Assembly: GCF_001875325.1 (NCBI RefSeq)
Contig: NZ_MDDC01000013.1
Location: forward strand, 1-64,000
Reading direction: 5' to 3'
Length of the DNA: 64,000 nucleotides
DNA from: Neomoorella thermoacetica
GTDB taxonomy: Bacteria; Bacillota; DSM-521; Neomoorellales; Neomoorellaceae
This document shows positions 52,326 through 61,069 of the stretch, piece after piece. The first letter of the stretch is position 1; each line of letters starts with the position of its first letter. The notes under the pieces are model-generated. The model was not told the DNA's origin. It did no database searches and saw only the letters and a list, made by a program, of their open reading frames with translations. The position numbers and the translations under genes are program-made.

Positions 52326-53261
52326 ATGAGCGTCACCATCCCGGAGGATATCCGCTTTAACGCCGAGGGACTGATACCGGCCATCATCCAGGACGCGGCC
52401 AGCGGCCAGGTATTGATGCTGGCCTACATGAACCGGGAGTCCCTGGCCCGGTCCCTGGCTACCGGTGAGACCTGGTTTTACAGCCGCAGCCGCCGGGAGC
52501 TCTGGCATAAGGGCGCCACTTCCGGCCACCGCCAGTATATCGAGTCTGCCAGTTACGACTGTGACGCCGACGCCCTGCTCTTCCGGGTGCGCCAGGTGGG
52601 CGTGGCCTGCCATGAAGGGGAGTTCTCCTGCTTCCACAACTCTCTGCCCCTGCAGGTCAGCCGGCCCAGGGGAACCGGAGCGGAAGGCGACGTGCAGGCA
52701 GGCTGCGCGCCCGGAGGGGCGGCTTTCCCCTTACCGGGAGAGGAGGGGAAAGCTGCAAATGAGGGAGAGGCCGGCCGGGTTGTAACCACAACTGCCGGGG
52801 AGCAGGAGGTCGGTCCTGCCAGCATCGACACTAACTGGCAGGAGAAACCTGGCCGCAGGGAGGAGCAACCTGGCACCGGGCCGGATAAACAGGGGCGGGC
52901 AGGGCTGGAAGATCAGCGGGTTTCCCTGCACCCGGCAGCCCCGGCCAGCCAGGTAAACACGGGCAGCCAGGTTACTGCCGACCTGGGGACTGTCCTGTCC
53001 CGGGTCTTCCAGGTCATCAAAGAGCGCCAGGCGACTCGACCTGAAGGGTCCTATACAGCCTATCTTTTTAATAACGGCCAGGATAAGATCCTCAAGAAGA
53101 TAGGCGAAGAGGCCGGCGAGACCATTATTGCCTCTAAAAACGACAGCCGGCACGAGATACTATACGAAATGGCCGACCTTTACTACCATACCCTGGTTCT
53201 CCTGGCCTACCACGGCCTGGAACCGGAGCAACTGGCAGCCGAGCTGGCCGCCCGCCGCTGA
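52326..53261 (+). CDS. hisIE: Bifunctional phosphoribosyl-AMP cyclohydrolase/phosphoribosyl-ATP pyrophosphatase with long linker
   Basis: A 311-residue HisI-HisE fusion. Residues 1-about 112 are the cyclohydrolase ([49 protein letters not shown] with zinc Cys). Residues about 220-311 are the pyrophosphatase ([55 protein letters not shown]). Fusions of this kind are normally near 200-220 residues. Here an extra segment of about 105 residues, rich in Gly, Glu, Ala, Gln and Pro and probably disordered, joins the domains. It stays in frame without stops, so it is translated. Confidence 0.93.
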   Translation: MSVTIPEDIRFNAEGLIPAIIQDAASGQVLMLAYMNRESLARSLATGETWFYSRSRRELWHKGATSGHRQYIESASYDCDADALLFRVRQVGVACHEGEFSCFHNSLPLQVSRPRGTGAEGDVQAGCAPGGAAFPLPGEEGKAANEGEAGRVVTTTAGEQEVGPASIDTNWQEKPGRREEQPGTGPDKQGRAGLEDQRVSLHPAAPASQVNTGSQVTADLGTVLSRVFQVIKERQATRPEGSYTAYLFNNGQDKILKKIGEEAGETIIASKNDSRHEILYEMADLYYHTLVLLAYHGLEPEQLAAELAARR

Positions 53262-53317
53262 CGGCGCCAGTGACCTGCCGGCGGCCCGGGTGATCCTTCC
53301 AGGCCCGGTGTTGCTGC

Positions 53318-53344
53318 CCTGCCGCGGCAGGTAACCGGCAGGGT
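53318..53344 (+). terminator. Weak hairpin after the histidine operon
   Basis: CCCTGCCG and CGGCAGGG pair around eleven bases, followed by TACTTGTTACG. The T content is low, so termination may be partial. Confidence 0.4.
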
Positions 53345-53431
53345 ACTTGTTACGGGACTTATAGATTTTTACCCTGGTGAAAGTTGAATATTTGTGTTAA
53401 TATAGAGAAAAATGCCCGGGGGTGGGGGATC

Positions 53432-55090
53432 ATGGTACTCAACTGGCAAACCAAACTCCTGTATTTTATCCTCTTGCTACTCCTGGCCCTGGCGCCGGGC
53501 ACCGTGGGTACGGCCCTGGTGGCCGTCCAGGGTATTAGCTGGCAAATCCTTCTTATGCCGGCCATTGCCGCCGGGGCCCTGGGGCTGATTTTAAGCCTGC
53601 TCATTCTCCTCAACCTGTACATAAAGTGGATGCGGCCCCTGCAGCGGGTGCTCCAGTTCCTGAATTTACTGGGTAAAGGCGACCCGGTCCAGGCCGAGCA
53701 GTCTTTACAGGGCGCGCAACTGGGGGAGAGTTTCGGCGGGTCGGTAACTGCCGTCCTGGACAGCTTTTACCGCCTGGTGGGCCGCCTGCAATTAACTGCC
53801 GATGAGCTGACCCACTTTTCCCGTAACCTCGGGGAGAGTTCCGGTACCACCTCTCGTAACCTGGAGGAAGTAACGGCAGCCATCCAGGGGATTGCCAGCG
53901 GAGCCGATGAACAGGCCGGTGTAGCCCAGCGGGTAGCGGAGAATATCAATGTTTTACATAATCTAGCGGAAGATATTAACGACCGGGCTAAGTTGGGCAT
54001 GGAAATGGAAGAGGAAGTCACTAAAAAAGTAAAGGAAGGGAGAGACCTTTTGGAGCAGTTGCTCCTGGAAATAAAGGCCGGGGCCTCCTCCATCCAGGAA
54101 GCGGCCGGGCGGATGCGGCAACTGGAAGCGAAAATGGACCAGATCAACACCCTGGTCCAGGCAGTAACGGCGATAGCCGATCAGACCAACCTGCTGGCCC
54201 TGAACGCCGCCATTGAAGCCGCCCGCGCCGGTGAACAGGGCCGCGGTTTTGCCGTGGTGGCCGAAGAAGTGCGCAAGCTCGCCGAACAGTCGGCGGCCGC
54301 CGCCCAGGATATTACCTCCCTGGCCGCCTCCATCGGCGATGAGGCGCGCCAGACGGCGGCCCAGGTGGATAAGAACGTGGAGCTGGTTCAGAGCAACCTC
54401 CAGCGCGGCTCCCAGGTGCGGGAGAACTTTAGCGTGATCAGTGAGGCGATAAAAAAATCCGCCGAAGTCATGACCAATACCAGCCAGCAGGCCCAGAACC
54501 AGCTGGCCAGGGTAAAGGAGATCGGCGAGGCCGCCGGCCGTATGGCCGCCGTGGCCCAGGAGACTGCCGCCAGCATTGAAGAAGTGGCGGCGGCCACCGA
54601 AGAGCAGAAGGCCACTATGGCCGTACTAGAGGAGCATACGCGCCAGTTTACGGATATGGCCCGGAATTTCTTTACCATGGCCGCCGCTTTTACCAGGGAC
54701 GGCTGGGATGAGGAACTGCGCCGGGAAGTCATCCGCCAGGGACAGGAGGTGCTGGCCAGGCTGGCCGCCGACCCGGAGGTGAAAAAAATGGAGGTGAAGA
54801 CCCTGGCGCCAGTCCTGGATGAAGCCTTCAGCAAATCGCCCATTATCCGGACTTTGATTGCCGCCCTGCCCGATGGCAAGGCTATCTATACCCGGCCGGG
54901 GTCGACTATAACTAACTGGACCTTCCGGCCATGGTTCCAGGCGGCTCTCAGGGGTGAACATTATGTCGGCGAGCCCTACGTGACCCAGATCACCAACCGG
55001 GTGGCCATAACCATATCCATACCCGTCTACGCTGAAGAAGGTCGCGTTGCCGGCGTCCTGGCGGCCAATATAGCCCCGGAACAGCGGTAA
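53432..55090 (+). CDS. Chemoreceptor with a C-terminal Cache-like domain
   Basis: A 552-residue receptor of unusual order. Two helices ([23 protein letters not shown] and [26 protein letters not shown]) sit close together with no sensor between them. Then come a HAMP-like linker, the signalling domain ([40 protein letters not shown]), and after it about 130 residues ending in [37 protein letters not shown] and [20 protein letters not shown], the distal half of a Cache/PAS fold. Cache domains are normally outside the cell at the N-terminus; here the sensor would be cytoplasmic. ATG 53432 follows GGTGGGGG. Confidence 0.85.
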   Translation: MVLNWQTKLLYFILLLLLALAPGTVGTALVAVQGISWQILLMPAIAAGALGLILSLLILLNLYIKWMRPLQRVLQFLNLLGKGDPVQAEQSLQGAQLGESFGGSVTAVLDSFYRLVGRLQLTADELTHFSRNLGESSGTTSRNLEEVTAAIQGIASGADEQAGVAQRVAENINVLHNLAEDINDRAKLGMEMEEEVTKKVKEGRDLLEQLLLEIKAGASSIQEAAGRMRQLEAKMDQINTLVQAVTAIADQTNLLALNAAIEAARAGEQGRGFAVVAEEVRKLAEQSAAAAQDITSLAASIGDEARQTAAQVDKNVELVQSNLQRGSQVRENFSVISEAIKKSAEVMTNTSQQAQNQLARVKEIGEAAGRMAAVAQETAASIEEVAAATEEQKATMAVLEEHTRQFTDMARNFFTMAAAFTRDGWDEELRREVIRQGQEVLARLAADPEVKKMEVKTLAPVLDEAFSKSPIIRTLIAALPDGKAIYTRPGSTITNWTFRPWFQAALRGEHYVGEPYVTQITNRVAITISIPVYAEEGRVAGVLAANIAPEQR

Positions 55091-55126
55091 TAGCCCTCCG
55101 GCACATGGTTCCGGCGGGCCGTTCTC

Positions 55127-55148
55127 GCCCCCCTCAGGGGGCTTTTTT
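55127..55148 (+). terminator. Terminator after the chemoreceptor
   Basis: GCCCCC and GGGGGC around CTCA, followed by TTTTTT: a textbook intrinsic terminator. Confidence 0.9.
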
Positions 55149-55259
55149 ATCGCCTATGGCTGCAGCCGGCCCGGGGCGGCTGCCATAACTTTTAGCACTA
55201 AAGGGCGCAGCAGGGCATATGATGATCACAGATTAAATTTAATCGATGGGGTGAAGCCG

Positions 55260-55595
55260 ATGAGCGTCGATCTGGAGACCCTGCGCCAGCGCCTGATGGA
55301 AGCGGCCATGAACGGGATTTCTCCCGGCCAGGTATTTAAAGAACTGGGTATTACCCCCGACAACCCTGAGATCCTGCAGGACCTGATGGCCCAGGCCGGT
55401 TTTGACCTGAATGCCCTTTTTTCCGATGGTCAGGTAGATATGCCCGGTATAGTCAACAACCTGACTAAAGACCTGAGTCCCGAAGTCAAACAGCAGCTAT
55501 CCCAGGTTATCCACGGCCTGGCCAGTGAAATAAATAACGGCCAGCCACTGCCGCCGGATATAGAAGAATTTCTTAAAGGCTGGGGGAAACAGTAA
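55260..55595 (+). CDS. Small hypothetical protein
   Basis: A 111-residue acidic helical protein (SVDLETLRQRLMEAAMNGIS, PGQVFKELGITPDNPEILQD, LMAQAGFDLNALF, NNLTKDLSPEVKQQLSQVIHGLASEINN). No known domain or signal is seen. The ATG has GGGGTGA at six bases. Codon use is like the neighbours, and the frame is flanked by a terminator on each side, so I take it as real. Confidence 0.7.
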   Translation: MSVDLETLRQRLMEAAMNGISPGQVFKELGITPDNPEILQDLMAQAGFDLNALFSDGQVDMPGIVNNLTKDLSPEVKQQLSQVIHGLASEINNGQPLPPDIEEFLKGWGKQ

Positions 55596-55721
55596 TTAGC
55601 AAGCAGGCCCCGAGAAAGCACGCCCATTAAATACATGAACTTTTATTACCCCGGCATCGCCTTTGCTATTCCCACGCTGGTGCCGCCGGGCAACGGATAG
55701 TTCGAGGATTAAAGAGCTGTG

Positions 55722-55766
55722 AATAAGCAGCTATTACCTGGCTCAAGCAGTAATAGCTGCTTTATT
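55722..55766. terminator. Bidirectional terminator between converging genes
   Basis: AATAAGCAGCTATTAC pairs with GTAATAGCTGCTTTATT around a loop of about twelve bases. It stops the small hypothetical gene from the left and the ECF operon from the right. Confidence 0.85.
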
Positions 55767-55769
55767 GCT

Positions 55770-56606
55770 CTAGGGTGTAAAAACCATCTTTTCTTTAACA
55801 ACTGCCGCCATTTCTTCTACTCGTAATATATTGGGAGGAAAACCGTAGGTTAATAGACTCTGGCCGAGGCGAGTAATCTGGGGCGGCTTTACAAAACTTT
55901 TACTCAGCTCTTCCGGGTGGGAAAACACCTCGGCTGTCGGTCCATCCATAATAATTTGGCCCATGGCCATAACTACCACTCTTTTAGCATAGCGGGCCAC
56001 AATTGGCATGTCGTGGGTTACAATAATAATAATATGGCCGTTTTTTTCGTGTAATTCGGTAAGAAAGTTCATTATTTCGAATGATTGGTACATATCCTGA
56101 CCGGTTGTCGGTTCATCGACGATAATTACTTTGGGCCTTAAAGCAAGTATAGAGGCGATAGCAACTCGCTGGCGCAGGCCTTTTGGTAAAAAGAAGGGGT
56201 GGACGCTCAGGTGTTCATCCTTTAAACCGACCACTCGCGTTGCCTCAATAACTCTATCTTTTACTTCTGCTTCTCTTAAACCGATATTTCTTGGACCGTA
56301 AGCAATTTCATCATATACGTTGCTGTTAAAGATCTGGTGGTCTGGGTTTTGAAAAACATACCCTACCCGTCGCACCATCTCAGCAACTGAAGCAGTGCTG
56401 GTATCAAACCCATCGACCAGGACTGTTCCGTCAGTTGGCTTTAGAATTCCATTCAAACATTTAGAAAGGGTGGTTTTCCCGGAACCATTCTGGCCGATAA
56501 GGGCTAAAAAATCGCCGTTATTGACTCGCAGGTTAACTTTCCTTAAAGCCAGCGTTCCATCAGGATAACTATAAGAAAGGTTTTGAACATCTATATAAGC
56601 AGCCAT
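55770..56606 (-). CDS. ecfA: ECF transporter ATP-binding subunit
   Basis: A 278-residue EcfA ATPase: Walker A GQNGSGKTT, Q-loop VFQNPDHQIF, signature LPKGLRQR, Walker B VIIVDEPTTGQD, switch IVTHD. It is the last gene of a four-gene operon with its own second ATPase, scaffold and S subunit. LPKGLRQR departs from the LSGGQ norm. The region is visibly richer in A and T than the his/pur genes before it. Confidence 0.88.
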   Translation of the reverse strand: MAAYIDVQNLSYSYPDGTLALRKVNLRVNNGDFLALIGQNGSGKTTLSKCLNGILKPTDGTVLVDGFDTSTASVAEMVRRVGYVFQNPDHQIFNSNVYDEIAYGPRNIGLREAEVKDRVIEATRVVGLKDEHLSVHPFFLPKGLRQRVAIASILALRPKVIIVDEPTTGQDMYQSFEIMNFLTELHEKNGHIIIIVTHDMPIVARYAKRVVVMAMGQIIMDGPTAEVFSHPEELSKSFVKPPQITRLGQSLLTYGFPPNILRVEEMAAVVKEKMVFTP

Positions 56607-56609
56607 AAA

Positions 56610-57464
56610 TTACACCGCCCTGACTAAAGATTTACTAATCTGCTTGCGGGCCTGTTCAATATTTAAAGGAAGGGAGCCCGGCCAGTAGCCTTCCTTGCGT
56701 AAAATGCCCGCCATCTGGGTAACCTCGGGCGGGTAAATTTGGTTGGCAATTAGCAGGTCGTAGTTATTAAAAAACTCCCGGGTTTGTGCCTGGAAAATAA
56801 TCTGGCCGTCGTTAAGCAAAGCCATATCATCGGCAACCGCAGCTAAAAGTTCAAGGTTGTGTTCGATGGCGATGATTGTAATTCCCTCTTCTTGTTTTAA
56901 GCGGGCAATTACTTCAAAAATAGTTTCGCGGCCGATGGGATCAAGCATTGAGGTCGGTTCATCCATAATCAACAGCTTGGGTTTCATCGCCAGGACGGAA
57001 GCAATAGCCACACGTTGTTTTTGGCCGCCGGATAATTCATAGGGAGGCTTTTCAAGCAAAGAGGCGGTGTTGGTCAATTCAGTGACCCACTCGAGGCGAG
57101 CCTTAATCTCTTTCCGGTCCAGGCCGATGTTTTCCATGCCAAAAACTAGCTCATCTTCAACGGTCATTGAGGTAAACTGGGCTTCGGGATCGGAAAATAC
57201 CAACCCTACCCATGATGTCAATTTCTCCACCGGGGTGGCCTCAGTATCATGGCCATAGATAAAGACCCGGCCCTTTTTAATTCCATTATAGCGGTACGGA
57301 ATTAAACCATTGAGAGTGTAAACAAGCGTGGTTTTTCCCGCACCGTTGGGGCCGACAATGCCTAAAAACTTCCCTTCCTCAAGGAACAGGTTCACCCCCT
57401 TCAGAGTATACTCCCTGGCTTCACTATATTTCCAGCGTAAATCCTCAATCCGGACAATTTCCAT
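56610..57464 (-). CDS. ecfA: ECF transporter ATP-binding subunit
   Basis: A 284-residue EcfA ATPase: Walker A GPNGAGKTT, Q-loop VFSDPEAQFTS, signature LSGGQKQR, Walker B LLIMDEPTSMLD, switch AIEHN. It partners the following ATPase; the two are separated by three bases. ATG 57464 follows AAAGGTGAG. Like the trpP-linked pair, one ATPase has a conventional switch and the other an altered motif. Confidence 0.88.
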   Translation of the reverse strand: MEIVRIEDLRWKYSEAREYTLKGVNLFLEEGKFLGIVGPNGAGKTTLVYTLNGLIPYRYNGIKKGRVFIYGHDTEATPVEKLTSWVGLVFSDPEAQFTSMTVEDELVFGMENIGLDRKEIKARLEWVTELTNTASLLEKPPYELSGGQKQRVAIASVLAMKPKLLIMDEPTSMLDPIGRETIFEVIARLKQEEGITIIAIEHNLELLAAVADDMALLNDGQIIFQAQTREFFNNYDLLIANQIYPPEVTQMAGILRKEGYWPGSLPLNIEQARKQISKSLVRAV

Positions 57465-57478
57465 GATGACTCACCTTT

Positions 57479-58330
57479 CTATTGGAGGACGAGTTTGTTG
57501 ATAACTGTACTTTCTACACCCATTAACCCGTAATGATAGCGTAAAATTACAAGGGTAATCAGCGCTAGAATTAGAGTAAAAATAAAGATATAGTCAACAA
57601 AAGACAGGTGGTAATGGGATAAAACATAGTCCGCCCTTTTCTGCTGGTTCAAAAGGCCGCGGAAGGTATAAGCCCTGGCTGTCAGGGCATTGCTGAATTC
57701 TTCCGATCGGCGCAGGGCAAGGCCGAAAAGAGGCACTATATACATGATAAACTTCCGGAGTTTATAAAATAATGACTTACCCCTGGTATCAAAGCCACGG
57801 GCTTTTTCTGCCTCCCGGACAATTTGAAAATCTTCCATAACCATACCAACCGATCTTAAACCCATCCCAACCAGGTAGGTCATAGCGAAAGGCACTCTTA
57901 AAGTCCGTAAAGCCACGATCAAATCCCGTTCGCGCGAGGTTGAGAAGAAGAATATTACTACAAAAATCATAGGGATTAAACGCATATAGGTTACGATAGC
58001 CCAGCGGATAGGTTGAAAATAGAGAGTAAGGCTTCCCAGGTGGCCGATAGGAATATAAGACGGTTCATAACCTCCGAAGATCGTATAGGAGATAAGAATA
58101 ATGAACCCCATTGAACCCATGATGGGGATATAGTTTTTTATGGTGTTCATGCGCACCTTGGCGTATACCAGCAATCCCAGGATAAGAACAGTTAGAGCCA
58201 GATTCCATTCTGGAGCAGCCACCAGCATCGGGTAAATACTTACAATTAGTAGAAACATTACCCGGGTCAGGGGGTGAAGCTGGTAGACAGGTGATTCCTC
58301 GGGTATATATCCCAGTAAAGTTTTTTTCAT
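57479..58330 (-). CDS. ecfT: ECF transporter transmembrane scaffold EcfT
   Basis: About 283 residues. Membrane helices fill the first 140 residues (VMFLLIVSIYPMLVAAPEWNLALTVLILGLLVYA and others), then the coupling region with REAEKARGFDTRG and a second motif ALTARAYTFRG. These match the two Ala-Arg motifs of EcfT. ATG 58330 is preferred over TTG 58336 because GGGGAG is properly spaced. It lies between the S-subunit gene and the ATPases. Confidence 0.85.
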   Translation of the reverse strand: MKKTLLGYIPEESPVYQLHPLTRVMFLLIVSIYPMLVAAPEWNLALTVLILGLLVYAKVRMNTIKNYIPIMGSMGFIILISYTIFGGYEPSYIPIGHLGSLTLYFQPIRWAIVTYMRLIPMIFVVIFFFSTSRERDLIVALRTLRVPFAMTYLVGMGLRSVGMVMEDFQIVREAEKARGFDTRGKSLFYKLRKFIMYIVPLFGLALRRSEEFSNALTARAYTFRGLLNQQKRADYVLSHYHLSFVDYIFIFTLILALITLVILRYHYGLMGVESTVINKLVLQ

Positions 58331-58398
58331 AGTCAAACTCCCCTGTGAAAATTATATCTGGGAGGAGAAAGTCCCCTCCCAGAAAGGCTGATTAGGTT

Positions 58399-59007
58399 TT
58401 AAGCCCACCAACCCTTAACGAAAGAACTGCTACGGACTACAACTGATGAAAGAGCTTTTAATAGAATGATACCAAAGATAATACCGGGGATAGTATTACC
58501 TGCAAACCAGCCAAAGATGAACAGCGGCAACGAAGAGGCAGTTAATAAACCAAAGGAACGCAAGACCACCATGGGGCCCCAAATAGCACCGATGGCACTA
58601 CCAACCGCTATAGATAGAACCAGGATGATGTAATCCCGGCTGCTTTTAAGCGAGGGGTCGGCCTTTAATAACCTGAAAGCCAGAGCGGGTATGAAGGCTT
58701 GAAAGGCATTACCAGGTATATAAGCCAGGGAAACATAAATAGGCGTTCCGGTAATACCATTCGAAATCAAAGGGAACAGGGCCCCTGCTAAAACGCCCCA
58801 TCCACCAAACCATATACCACCAACATTCTGGACAGCTATTGCTGGCCAGAAAAAGTTAACCCCGAAACCCAAAGGGAAACTAAAGCTACCAAATGCACCT
58901 ACGACTGCCCCAATGCCGATTAGCAAGGCGGTAATAACAATGTGAGTAATACTGGCACGCCGCTTTTCTCCTTCTTCAAAGGCCCAGATTTCCTTACCAG
59001 TTGTCAT
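58399..59007 (-). CDS. ECF transporter S component of unknown specificity
   Basis: A 202-residue protein with six or so helices: ITHIVITALLIGIGAVVGAF, FGVNFFWPAIAVQNVGGIWFGGWGVLAGALFPLIS, YIPGNAFQAFIPALAFRLL, YIILVLSIAVGSAIGAIWGP, LPLFIFGWFAGNTIPGIIFGIILL. GVNFFWPAIAVQNVGGIWFG resembles the loop-helix where S subunits hold ligand, but I cannot name a vitamin or amino acid. The true start is ATG 59007 behind AGGAGG, not the longer frame. A regulator gene upstream reads the same way, which may sense the same ligand. Confidence 0.75.
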   Translation of the reverse strand: MTTGKEIWAFEEGEKRRASITHIVITALLIGIGAVVGAFGSFSFPLGFGVNFFWPAIAVQNVGGIWFGGWGVLAGALFPLISNGITGTPIYVSLAYIPGNAFQAFIPALAFRLLKADPSLKSSRDYIILVLSIAVGSAIGAIWGPMVVLRSFGLLTASSLPLFIFGWFAGNTIPGIIFGIILLKALSSVVVRSSSFVKGWWA

Positions 59008-59097
59008 TAAAAATCCTCCTTCGCAATGCAGTAATTTTTGAACAAAAGCCTGATAAGCGCTCCTTTCGCTAATAACCACCTCCCTGGGGGATTTACC

Positions 59098-60411
59098 TTA
59101 AAGTAACAGCTTATAGAGCTGGCGCGGCCGTCCTTTAGTGGTTAATTTTTCTTCACCTACTACCTGGACATAGCCTATACCGGCAAGCTGGTTTAAAAAA
59201 CGGTGGGTACTACGTAACGAGACACCAAGAAGCGGGGCTAGGTCGTTAGCAGAGAATGTTTCCTTGCCCAGAGAGGCCATACAGGCAATGACCCTTTTTA
59301 ATGAAATTGATGATATACCGGCGGCCTCTGCCTGTTCTAAGACCTTTTTATCCGTGGTTGCTAGCTCATAGTGAACAGGTTTGGCGCAGCCCAATGGGCC
59401 CAGAATAGATTTATCTTCCATTAATACATAACAGCAACTATCCCCGTTTTCCCTAGTTTTATTTAGGGCAATCAGGGCATTGGTTCCGGCCTGCTGGGCC
59501 GTCAGGCCGAAACCGACTCCCACGCGGGCGGTTAGTTTAAATCGCTTTTTAATTAGATTCAACAGCGGCATGCTCGTACCCCAATTAGTGGAGCGCTCGA
59601 ACAAACCTCTGGTGGTAAAAAATAAAAAATTATTAAGACCGGTGGTAATAAGGTAACCGTCAGTTTCCTTAACATAATCCAATATAGTCGCGTAGATTTC
59701 TAACTGCAGGCGCTGGGGGTCATACTCACTGGTTACCAGCGATGAATTATTTATTTCAATTAGACCTACCACCACCTGGCTTTCTTTATTACGAACGCTT
59801 TCACCGATTAAAAAGGCTTTTTCCAGAGTTTCAATAATGGGCCCTTCTGTTGGCAGGCTTAAATCACAGGGAATACCCAGGTTTACAAGTTCTTTATATA
59901 TAGAACGCCAGCAGGTAATGGCTCCAGAGGATAATCCCCGGAGATAGTGATCCCTGTGGAAATTTAGAATAATATCTTTGCCTCCCAGGGTCTGTTCTTC
60001 CTGGACATAAATATTATCTGAATCCAATCCCAGGGCTGAATAGGCTTCCTCGATAACTGTCCTGGGGAAAGAATCGATGGTCAGAATCGTTAAATCAGCC
60101 TTTTCTTTTAATCTAAAAAGGGAAGGGTAAAGCCAGGAAATCGTATAGGGGACATATAACATCGGAGTATCAGATGTTACCTCCATAGCTGCCCGCTGGT
60201 AGGCAACCTGCCCGGTAAAAAGAATCATATCTACCTGGCGGTGTTGAGTGCGCACCAGGTTGGCTACTTCGGCTTCCTCGGCATAGGGGCAACCCTGGAG
60301 CTTTAAATTAGGAAATCGGTTAGCTAAACATAGGGTTTTATTAACCAAATCAACTGGCCCAACAACTGCGACGGTAAAAATGGGTTCATGTCTCTTTTCA
60401 TAAATGGCCAT
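59098..60411 (-). CDS. Regulator with N-terminal sensor, cyclase-like core and C-terminal winged helix
   Basis: A 437-residue protein. The first 150 residues (VAVVGPVDLVNKTLCLANRF, VDMILFTGQVAYQRAAM, TPMLYVPYTISWLY) resemble the PrpR-N/periplasmic-binding type sensor. Residues about 230-330 (SQVVVGLIEINNSSLVTSEY, FKLTARVGVGFGLTAQQAGTNALIALNKT) recall the GGDEF/GTP-cyclohydrolase III fold, with the GGDEF motif not kept. The last 70 (FSANDLAPLLGVSLRSTHRFLNQLAGIGYVQVVGEEKLTTKGRPRQLYKLL) are a winged helix. ATG 60411 has AGGTGG upstream; ATG 60438 lies in a palindrome and has no ribosome site. It probably controls the transporter operon. Confidence 0.65.
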   Translation of the reverse strand: MAIYEKRHEPIFTVAVVGPVDLVNKTLCLANRFPNLKLQGCPYAEEAEVANLVRTQHRQVDMILFTGQVAYQRAAMEVTSDTPMLYVPYTISWLYPSLFRLKEKADLTILTIDSFPRTVIEEAYSALGLDSDNIYVQEEQTLGGKDIILNFHRDHYLRGLSSGAITCWRSIYKELVNLGIPCDLSLPTEGPIIETLEKAFLIGESVRNKESQVVVGLIEINNSSLVTSEYDPQRLQLEIYATILDYVKETDGYLITTGLNNFLFFTTRGLFERSTNWGTSMPLLNLIKKRFKLTARVGVGFGLTAQQAGTNALIALNKTRENGDSCCYVLMEDKSILGPLGCAKPVHYELATTDKKVLEQAEAAGISSISLKRVIACMASLGKETFSANDLAPLLGVSLRSTHRFLNQLAGIGYVQVVGEEKLTTKGRPRQLYKLLL

Positions 60412-60430
60412 TATCGAAAACCACCTATTA

Positions 60431-60455
60431 ATAGACATGACGAAAATGTGTCTAT
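60431..60455. promoter_or_regulatory. Inverted repeat upstream of the regulator gene
   Basis: ATAGACA (60431-60437) and TGTCTAT (60449-60455) are exact inverted repeats 11 bases apart, about 20 bp upstream of the preferred start codon. It is a candidate autoregulatory operator. Confidence 0.55.
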
Positions 60456-60688
60456 AAATAGATATTCTAGCTTTCTAAAAGAAATCCTCTCTGGTTTAAA
60501 AATTATTTTAAAACTTGCCCCTTAACCCAAACGTCCATTTATAAAATAATATACAATATAAGAGATGTTTATCTGCTGCATAGAGATAAGCGGCTCTTGT
60601 TATCGTTTCATTGATTTCTGTTTTTCATGCTTAATTAGAAAATGACTTATTATGGCTTCGATGAGGGATCCTGTTATATTATTAAACT

Positions 60689-60716
60689 GGCCCCGGGTCG
60701 GAAGACCCGGGGCCTT
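60689..60716. terminator. Hairpin downstream of the micro-peptide genes
   Basis: GGCCCCGGGTC and GACCCGGGGCC form a perfect eleven-pair stem around GGAA with TTTATAT after it on the plus strand. Confidence 0.75.
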
Positions 60717-60722
60717 TATATA

Positions 60723-60748
60723 AAAACCCCGGGCGGGGCCGGGGTTTT
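60723..60748. terminator. Terminator of the micro-peptide operon
   Basis: AAAACCCCGG and CCGGGGTTTT pair around a few bases, with T runs at both ends. It lies six bases past the end of the second micro-peptide gene on the minus strand. Confidence 0.75.
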
Positions 60749-60753
60749 CCCGC

Positions 60754-60867
60754 TCAGGCATTGGCAGCAGTGAGGGGGAAGAGGAAGAAAATGAAGATGA
60801 TGGGGATAATGATAATCGGGATTATGAATATAAATATCCACCAGAAGTTAAATCCGTGGCTGCCCAT
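60754..60867 (-). CDS. Micro-peptide gene, single membrane helix (37 aa)
   Basis: ATG 60867 follows AGGAGGGTTTCTTA. The 37 residues begin MGSHGFNFWWIFIFIIP and continue IIIIPIIFIFFLFPLTAANA, then TGA. It is almost a pure hydrophobic helix with Trp-Trp at the membrane edge and two prolines. It is clearly homologous to the peptide encoded 13 bp upstream: both have WW near residue 8-10, the IIP...IIP spacing and FFLFPL near the end. A terminator follows at once. Perfect ribosome sites, a shared direction and the paralogy all say it is translated. Function unknown. Confidence 0.7.
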   Translation of the reverse strand: MGSHGFNFWWIFIFIIPIIIIPIIFIFFLFPLTAANA

Positions 60868-60879
60868 TAAGAAACCCTC

Positions 60880-60981
60880 CTATTTTGCATTTAATGGAAA
60901 CAGGAAAAACAGGAAGAAAAAGGGGATGATAATGATGATTGGGATAATGATTATAAACCACCATAAAAGTTCCTGCGTCAT
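60880..60981 (-). CDS. Micro-peptide gene, single membrane helix (33 aa)
   Basis: ATG 60981 follows AAGGAGGGCGCTTTA. The 33 residues are MTQELLWWFIIIIPIIIIIP and FFFLFFLFPLNAK, then TAG. The peptide lacks charge except at the ends. It is first in a two-gene unit with the 37-residue paralogue. Single-helix hydrophobic peptides in tandem occur among type I toxins, spore proteins and small regulators of membrane complexes. Nothing in the sequence decides between these. Confidence 0.7.
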   Translation of the reverse strand: MTQELLWWFIIIIPIIIIIPFFFLFFLFPLNAK

Positions 60982-61069
60982 TAAAGCGCCCTCCTTTCAT
61001 TAAGGAAACCCTTTTCTAGACTTAGCTTATGCAGAACGGGTGGTGGTGGTTAAAAGGGGGGAAAAATTC

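Noticed and set aside
60761-61003. 80-codon plus-strand frame
   Set aside because: It is antisense to the two micro-peptide genes, whose ribosome sites and paralogy are far better; its Met/Ile-rich sequence is a shadow.
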